DNA of 9,896 nt from positions 4,111 to 14,006 of the forward strand of contig DBKX01000223.1 in assembly GCA_002297865.1 (NCBI GenBank), in the 5' to 3' direction. Numbering within the stretch: the stretch's first letter is position 1; every line of letters begins with the position of its first letter. Origin of the DNA: Lachnoclostridium sp. UBA739 (GTDB lineage Bacteria > Bacillota_A > Clostridia > Lachnospirales > Lachnospiraceae). Positions 5,292 through 9,896 of this stretch are shown one piece after another. The notes under the pieces were generated by a model. It was not told the origin of the DNA. It did no database searches and saw only the letters and a program-made list of their open reading frames with translations. A program made the translations under genes and the position numbers.

Positions 5292-7625
5292 ATGAGAAAA
5301 AGATTTATGAAAAAGAAAGCGGTTGCAGGTCTTTTGGCCGCCACAATGATTGTTGCTTCCTTAAGTGGATGCAGTGCAAAAAAAGAGGACAGTAAAGAAA
5401 GTAAAACAGCTTCATCAGAAAGTTCCAAGCCATTAGTTGTTGGTATGGATGCATTCAGTGAAAAGTTCTGTGCGTTTTTCCATGACAGTGTACCAGACCA
5501 GTATGCACAGACCATTACACAGGTAAGGCTGGCAACGTTTGACCGTTCTGGACAGCTTGTACCAAATGCAAAAGATGGCGAAACTGTATCCTATAATGGA
5601 AAAGATTATACATATCAAGGTTTATCTAATGTATCAATCGAACAGAATGAGTCAAATAACACGACTACCTATGATATTAAAATTCGTGATGATGTAAAGT
5701 TTAGCGATGGAGAACCTTTAACAGCAGACGATATCATTTTTAATCTTTATGTTTATTCAGACCCATCTTATGATGGAAGTGCCACATTAAGTTCTCAGAA
5801 TATTATTGGTATGAAAAACTATCGTGTTAACTCTTCTATTGCAGAATCTCTTTCAGATGAGGAAGTTGCAAAAGTAATAAAAGAAATGCCAGAAGAATTA
5901 GGAAAACGAATCAAATCTGAGATTGTTGAACCAACCTTAAAGAGTGAGATGGAAGCAGTTGCTGCATTATACGGCGATGATGCTTATAAAGAATACACAG
6001 ATAAGTACAAAGAGAAAAAAGATTTATTTGCATTCTTCTATAAGAAAGATGACAAATATGATTCTACGAAAGTGAAAGATGAAAATCAGGTACTGAATGA
6101 TATTATTGAAATGTATGGTACAGATTACAAAGCACTTGCCAATGCATATCAGAGTGATGAAACTTACTTTGATGCACAAGTAGCGGAAATTGCAGAATCC
6201 TATCTTGCAGATACGAAAAAGAAATCTGGGGAAGGTAAAGATGTTCCAAATATCGAAGGAATCAAAAAGATAAGTGATACAGAGGTTCAAATCATTACAA
6301 ATGGATTTGATGCAACTATGGTGTACCAGCTGGATATGGAAGTTCTTCCAATGCACTATTACGGAGATAAAGCATTATACGATTATGACAATAACAAATT
6401 TGGCTTTACAAGAGGCGATATCTCTAAGATTAAAGAAAAGACTACAAAACCATTAGGTGCTGGTCCATATAAATTTGTAAAATTTGAAAATAAAGTTATT
6501 TATTATGAAGCAAATGAAAACTATTATTTAGGGGCACCTAAAATCAAAAATGTTCAGTACAAAGAAGTAAATGAAGCCGATAAGGCAACAGGTCTTGTAC
6601 AAGGAACTATTGACTTATCTGAACCAAGTGCAAGTAAGACTACGTTTGAACAGTTCAAAAAAGAGAACAGCAATGGTGAACTTTCAGGAGATAAACTGGT
6701 TGTAGATGCAGTGGATAACTTAGGATATGGTTATATTGGTGTGAATGCTTCTACTGTTTGTGTAGGGGATGACAGTTCTTCTGAGCAGTCTAAAGATTTA
6801 AGAAAAGCGTTAGCAACTATTTTCGCTGTTTACCGTGATGTTGCAATTGATACTTACTACGGAGATTCTGCAAGTGTTATTCAGTACCCAATATCCAATA
6901 CTTCTTGGGCTGCACCACAGAAGTCTGATTCTGATTACCAAATTGCATTCTCAAAAGATGTAAAAGGCAATAGCATTTATACAGACAGTATGTCAGCAGA
7001 TGAAAAATATGAAGCAGCATCAAAAGCAGCATTAGGATTTTTAGAAGCAGCAGGTTATACCATTAAAGATGGCAAAGCAGTAGCAGCACCAAAAGGTGCA
7101 AAATTAGAGTATGAAGTTTTAATTGGGGCATCTGGTACAGGTGACCACCCAGCATTTGCTATCTTAACGGATGCAAAAGCAGCATTAGAAAAAATAGGTA
7201 TTACCTTAACGATTACTGATTTCGCAGATAGCAGTCAGTTATGGACTACAATTGATAGTGGTGAGCAGGAAATCTGGGTAGCTGCATGGCAGGCAACACC
7301 AGATCCAGATATGTATCAGGTATATCATAGTGATAACATCCGTGGAAATGGTGCTGGAGTAAGTAACCGTTATGAAATTAAAGATAAAAATTTAGATGAA
7401 ATGATTTTCAAAGCAAGACAAAGTACAGATCAGGCATATAGAAAAACAGTATATAAACAATGTTTAGATATCGTTCTTGATTGGGCAGTAGAAATACCAA
7501 CTTATCAAAGATTAAACTGTGTCGTATACAGTCCAGAAAGAGTGAAGAGTGACTCTATAACTCCTGATATTTCTCCATTCTATGAATGGTTTAAAGAAAT
7601 TCAAAATATCGAAATGGCAAACTAG
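5292..7625 (+). CDS. ABC transporter solute-binding lipoprotein, peptide/family 5 (OppA/DppA-like)
   Basis: The 777-residue protein begins with a lipoprotein signal: basic MRKRFMKKK, a hydrophobic stretch (10-23) and lipobox LSGC with the lipidated Cys27, then a Ser/Lys-rich linker. It should be anchored outside the membrane and deliver substrate to the permeases encoded next. Family-5 hallmarks are YDIKIRDDVKFSDGEPLTADDIIFNLY (127-153), GAGPYKF (389-395), YIGVN (481-485), DLRKALA (502-508) and EIPTYQR near the end (734-740). The usual family length is about 500-600 residues; the excess is largely a Lys/Glu/Asp-rich, mainly helical stretch around 176-318 that separates DDIIFNLY from the GIKKISDTEVQI strand (323-334). 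The substrate is probably a peptide, but family 5 also includes nickel, sugar and other solutes, so it is unproven. A GC-rich hairpin follows the gene. Confidence 0.9.
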   Translation: MRKRFMKKKAVAGLLAATMIVASLSGCSAKKEDSKESKTASSESSKPLVVGMDAFSEKFCAFFHDSVPDQYAQTITQVRLATFDRSGQLVPNAKDGETVSYNGKDYTYQGLSNVSIEQNESNNTTTYDIKIRDDVKFSDGEPLTADDIIFNLYVYSDPSYDGSATLSSQNIIGMKNYRVNSSIAESLSDEEVAKVIKEMPEELGKRIKSEIVEPTLKSEMEAVAALYGDDAYKEYTDKYKEKKDLFAFFYKKDDKYDSTKVKDENQVLNDIIEMYGTDYKALANAYQSDETYFDAQVAEIAESYLADTKKKSGEGKDVPNIEGIKKISDTEVQIITNGFDATMVYQLDMEVLPMHYYGDKALYDYDNNKFGFTRGDISKIKEKTTKPLGAGPYKFVKFENKVIYYEANENYYLGAPKIKNVQYKEVNEADKATGLVQGTIDLSEPSASKTTFEQFKKENSNGELSGDKLVVDAVDNLGYGYIGVNASTVCVGDDSSSEQSKDLRKALATIFAVYRDVAIDTYYGDSASVIQYPISNTSWAAPQKSDSDYQIAFSKDVKGNSIYTDSMSADEKYEAASKAALGFLEAAGYTIKDGKAVAAPKGAKLEYEVLIGASGTGDHPAFAILTDAKAALEKIGITLTITDFADSSQLWTTIDSGEQEIWVAAWQATPDPDMYQVYHSDNIRGNGAGVSNRYEIKDKNLDEMIFKARQSTDQAYRKTVYKQCLDIVLDWAVEIPTYQRLNCVVYSPERVKSDSITPDISPFYEWFKEIQNIEMAN

Positions 7626-7635
7626 ATACAATAAT

Positions 7636-7673
7636 CCAGAAAGGCCGCGGGTAGCGGCTGTTTCTGGTTATTT
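7636..7673 (+). terminator. Hairpin between binding-protein and permease genes, probable partial terminator or mRNA stabiliser
   Basis: CCAGAAA (7636-7642) pairs with TTTCTGG (7661-7667), and GCCGC (7644-7648) pairs with GCGGC (7654-7658) around a 5-base loop, with a G-T pair and one bulged G in between. The downstream tail TTATTT is only moderately T-rich. It starts 10 bases after the stop codon. Such hairpins in ABC importer operons commonly keep the binding protein more abundant than the membrane subunits; that role is inferred here. Confidence 0.7.
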
Positions 7674-7695
7674 CGATTAAACGGTTCATTCATGT

Positions 7696-7702
7696 AAGGG
7701 AG
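7696..7702 (+). promoter_or_regulatory. Ribosome binding site of the DppB-like permease
   Basis: AAGGGAG lies 7 bases before the ATG at 7710, which supports this start. Confidence 0.75.
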
Positions 7703-7709
7703 AATTCAT

Positions 7710-8696
7710 ATGAGAAAGTTTATTACTAAGAGATTGCTGCAAAGTGTCGTGATTCTTTTCGTTGTGTCCTTTCTGATTTACGTTCTGATGCGATGCATGC
7801 CGACAAGTTATGTGGAATCACAGGCGCGTAAGTTATCGACTGCGCCGGGCGCAAGACCATATGAAGAATGGCTTGTACAGTTAAAAGCCTCCTATGGCTT
7901 AGATGTTGGAATTATTGCAGGTTATATCAAGTGGTTAGGAAAAGCCATTCGTTTGGATTTTGGTGACTCATGGTTTTGGAATATGCCAGTTATCACTAAA
8001 TTTTCAAAAGTTATCTGGCACTCCTTCTGGTTAGGATTTTTATCATTAATTATTGAACTTGTTGTTGCAATTCCGTTAGGAATTTTATCAGCTAGAAAGC
8101 AGTATAGTAAAACAGATTACCTTGTTACAGTGTTTGCAATGTTGGGAATTTCATTTCCATCTTTTTTCCTTGCAACACTTTTTAAATGGATCTTTTCCGT
8201 TAAACTTGGCTGGTTTGATTTATTTGGTGTAGTTGGCCGAATGCATGAACAGCTGTCTCCAGTAGGACAAATGCTTGATATTGCAAAACACTATGTACTT
8301 CCTGTGTTTACGCTTGCGATTATTAACATGGGTGTGATGATGCGTTATGTCAGAACCAATATGCTTGAAGTGTTAAACTCAGATTTTATTCGAACAGCAA
8401 GAGCGAAAGGAGTATCTGAGAAACGGGTTGTAAATCATCATGCATTCCGCAATACATTGATTCCAGTTATTACGTTATTAGGTGGCTCTTTACCGGGATT
8501 ATTCTCAGGAGCTCTAATTACAGAGACGATTTTTCAAATACCTGGAATCGGATATACTTCATACCAAAGTATGGTACAGGGAGATATTCCATTTACCATG
8601 TTCTATATGGTATTTTTAGCAGTGTTGACGTTACTTGGAACAATCATAGCGGACATTTTATATGCAGTAGTTGATCCGCGAGTAAGAGTACATTAA
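7710..8696 (+). CDS. ABC transporter permease, DppB/OppB family
   Basis: The 328-residue integral membrane protein has the normal length and layout for the first permease of a peptide/nickel-type importer: helix 1 at about 10-28, an outside segment with the family-typical GDSWFW (85-90), then helices near 103-127, 136-162, 193-217, 252-275 and 296-322. The cytoplasmic EAA loop that contacts the ATPase is at about 220-253, with RTARAKGVSEKRVVNHHAFRNTLIPV readable in it. FQIPGIG (275-281) and the C-terminal VDPRVRVH are also typical. It should pair with the DppC-like protein encoded 12 bp downstream to form the substrate channel. It follows the binding-protein gene by 84 bp, with a hairpin in the gap. 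No abnormality is seen. The dpp/opp symbol is not assigned because the substrate is unknown. Confidence 0.95.
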   Translation: MRKFITKRLLQSVVILFVVSFLIYVLMRCMPTSYVESQARKLSTAPGARPYEEWLVQLKASYGLDVGIIAGYIKWLGKAIRLDFGDSWFWNMPVITKFSKVIWHSFWLGFLSLIIELVVAIPLGILSARKQYSKTDYLVTVFAMLGISFPSFFLATLFKWIFSVKLGWFDLFGVVGRMHEQLSPVGQMLDIAKHYVLPVFTLAIINMGVMMRYVRTNMLEVLNSDFIRTARAKGVSEKRVVNHHAFRNTLIPVITLLGGSLPGLFSGALITETIFQIPGIGYTSYQSMVQGDIPFTMFYMVFLAVLTLLGTIIADILYAVVDPRVRVH

Positions 8697-8701
8697 GGAG
8701 G
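8695..8701 (+). promoter_or_regulatory. Strong ribosome binding site of the DppC-like permease, overlapping the previous stop codon
   Basis: AAGGAGG begins inside the TAA stop codon of the preceding permease gene (8694-8696) and sits 7 bases before the ATG at 8709. This arrangement points to coupled, balanced translation of the two channel subunits and fixes the start of a reading frame that has no stop inside the window. Confidence 0.85.
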
Positions 8702-8708
8702 AGAAAGC

Positions 8709-9896
8709 ATGAGTCAGACAGCGGCTTCTGAAAAGTTAGAAAAGCGTGAGAAAGTAGTTTCTCCAGGTACTCTTATAAGGAAACGTTTTACTAGAAACCG
8801 CCTAGCAGTATTTGGAGTAGGGATTATTATTTTTATGTTTCTGTTCTCTTTCGTAGGAGGAATTGTGTCTCCATACGGAGAATGTCAGGTATTCCGTAAG
8901 ACAGAAACAACATATAAAGATTATGCTGGTGTGGCTGAAAACACAGAATTTATCTACACAGCAAAAGAAAATGCAAATCTTTCGCCAATCGTTCAGGCAG
9001 ATACGATTTTTGCAATTAATCAAGGAGATACCACATTTAACTCTGATGGAAAAGGTTATTCTTTGTTAAAAAGAGGGGACGATTTTTATCAAGTAGCTAC
9101 CTTAAATAAAGTTGCAGAGGCTATCAACATAAGAGGGATCAGTTCTGTATCTATACAGAAAGATGTGTCCGACAGCACTGGGTTTAAACAGGCATATATG
9201 CAGGCAGACAAAGCAGGTGAACAGTCTTTTGCTGTAAATGGAACTACCTACTTTATTGAAAAGGATGGTAGAAAATCGGTCATCTCAACAGCAGATGTGT
9301 TAGCTAGTGTATCCAAGTTAATCTTTAATGCATATGAGAAAGATACCAGTATTACAGCGGAGTTTAAAGCAGAGGCAGAACTTGCAATGATTGAGGGTAA
9401 GGATAGTTTTTTGGTAGATGGAAAAACGTATGAAGTGCAGGCTGACCAAGAAGGCAAGTCAGCTGTGTTTAAAATAGATGGTACAGACTTTGCCAGTGCG
9501 TCCAGATTTAGTGTACGTCCAATTAATAATGACGTTTTCTTAAGCGTTCCATTTAAAGAAGCAGTAGAAGAAGCGGTCAAAGGAGAACAGAAAGAGTTTA
9601 CATTTACCAACGAAGATGGAAAAGAAGAAACGTTCCAGATTACAAAGAAGAACTTGGAATACACAGTAAAGAAACAAAAAGAAACACAAGTCAATGCAAC
9701 CTATCAGGCACCTTCTAAGAAACACTGGATGGGTACAGATGGAAACGGTATGGATATGCTCACTCGTCTGATGTATGGTGGCCGTATCTCTTTAACAATC
9801 GGTTTCATCGTAGTTATTTTTGAAATAATACTTGGAATTATCGTTGGTGGATTATCAGGATATTTTGGTGGATGGGTGGATAGTGTCTGTATGAGA
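8709..9896 (+). CDS. ABC transporter permease, DppC/OppC family, with a large extracytoplasmic insertion; 3' end outside window
   Basis: The frame stays open from ATG 8709 to the last base, giving 396 residues. A basic N-terminus (VSPGTLIRKRFTRNRLAVFG) leads into helix 1 (about 32-54), as in the OppC N-terminal region. The family motif appears at 342-361 (GTDGNGMDMLTRLMYGGRIS L), corresponding to the usual GTDxxGRDxxSRLxYGxRxS, then a further helix (about 360-382) and SGYFGGWVD. In ordinary DppC/OppC proteins (about 300 residues) only a few tens of residues separate helix 1 from this motif; here about 280 (57-338) intervene. The insert is hydrophilic, rich in strands by eye and should face outside. 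It holds two similar segments: SFAVNGTTYFIEKDGRKS (173-190) and SFLVDGKTYEVQADQEGKS (233-251). The usual Arg-Asp of the GTD motif is replaced by Met-Asp. The EAA loop would lie beyond the right edge. It probably dimerises with the upstream permease. Confidence 0.9.
   Translation, partial: MSQTAASEKLEKREKVVSPGTLIRKRFTRNRLAVFGVGIIIFMFLFSFVGGIVSPYGECQVFRKTETTYKDYAGVAENTEFIYTAKENANLSPIVQADTIFAINQGDTTFNSDGKGYSLLKRGDDFYQVATLNKVAEAINIRGISSVSIQKDVSDSTGFKQAYMQADKAGEQSFAVNGTTYFIEKDGRKSVISTADVLASVSKLIFNAYEKDTSITAEFKAEAELAMIEGKDSFLVDGKTYEVQADQEGKSAVFKIDGTDFASASRFSVRPINNDVFLSVPFKEAVEEAVKGEQKEFTFTNEDGKEETFQITKKNLEYTVKKQKETQVNATYQAPSKKHWMGTDGNGMDMLTRLMYGGRISLTIGFIVVIFEIILGIIVGGLSGYFGGWVDSVCMR

Noticed and set aside
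5264..5395. A 43-codon open frame starting at ATG 5264, right after GGAGG (5257-5261), overlapping the start of the lipoprotein gene in another frame.
   Set aside because: The spacing from GGAGG to the ATG is only 2 bases, the product is a basic, cysteine-containing sequence with no recognisable features, and most of it is the shadow of the lipoprotein signal peptide region. It might still matter as a leader for translation control, but I cannot support it as a gene.
6024..6356. A 110-codon open frame on the minus strand.
   Set aside because: It is antisense to the charged insertion of the solute-binding lipoprotein and has the Ile/Phe/Cys-rich composition of a shadow frame.
9248..9694. A 148-codon open frame on the minus strand.
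   Set aside because: It lies entirely inside the DppC-like permease frame, has no ribosome binding site and encodes a Ser/Phe-rich sequence typical of the antisense of a Lys/Glu-rich protein.
1..9896. Mobile elements, CRISPR arrays, tRNA or rRNA genes.
   Set aside because: No regularly spaced repeats, transposase or integrase sequence, terminal inverted repeats, cloverleaf-like segment or rRNA-like stretch was found by reading; the region looks like ordinary chromosome.

Overview
The window looks like a chromosomal segment of an anaerobic, low-GC Firmicute, most likely a Clostridia/Lachnospiraceae-type organism. The reasons are the AT-rich coding and intergenic DNA, strong AGGAGG-type ribosome binding sites, a fused AdhE typical of mixed-acid/ethanol fermenters, Rex-type redox operators, and a lipoprotein-based peptide transporter. 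This is inference from gene content and protein style; no marker gene fixes the species. All recognised genes are on the + strand.

Layout. (1) Positions 1-684 hold the C-terminal part of a cation:proton antiporter, ending at a hairpin that overlaps its stop codon. (2) Positions 685-1066 are a long control region for adhE. It has a sigma-A-type promoter (TTGACT-17-TATACT), one near-perfect Rex operator over the -35 box, a second Rex-like site in the 5' leader, a weaker third site far upstream and an unexplained 25-bp palindrome. (3) Positions 1067-3715 encode full-length AdhE (acetaldehyde-CoA dehydrogenase fused to iron alcohol dehydrogenase), followed by a clear intrinsic terminator. (4) Positions 3716-4092 are an AT-rich spacer with a perfect-consensus promoter surrounded by small repeats. 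(5) From 4093 to the end lies a probable operon: an ArsR-like winged-helix regulator with a long unassigned N-terminal region, a large family-5 solute-binding lipoprotein, a DppB/OppB-type permease and the start of a DppC/OppC-type permease that runs off the right edge.

How the genes fit together. AdhE reduces acetyl-CoA to ethanol and reoxidises two NADH. The Rex sites give a direct sequence-based reason to expect induction when NADH is high. The regulator and ABC transporter genes are close together and co-directional, so the regulator probably controls uptake of a peptide or similar solute. ATPase subunits would be expected just beyond the right edge.

The most unusual feature is architectural. 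The DppC-like permease carries about 280 residues of predicted extracytoplasmic sequence between its first membrane helix and the conserved GTD motif, where the family usually has a few tens of residues, and this region contains an internal repeat. The cognate binding protein is also oversized, with a charged insertion of roughly 140 residues. Together these suggest a peptide-type importer with elaborated outside-facing parts.
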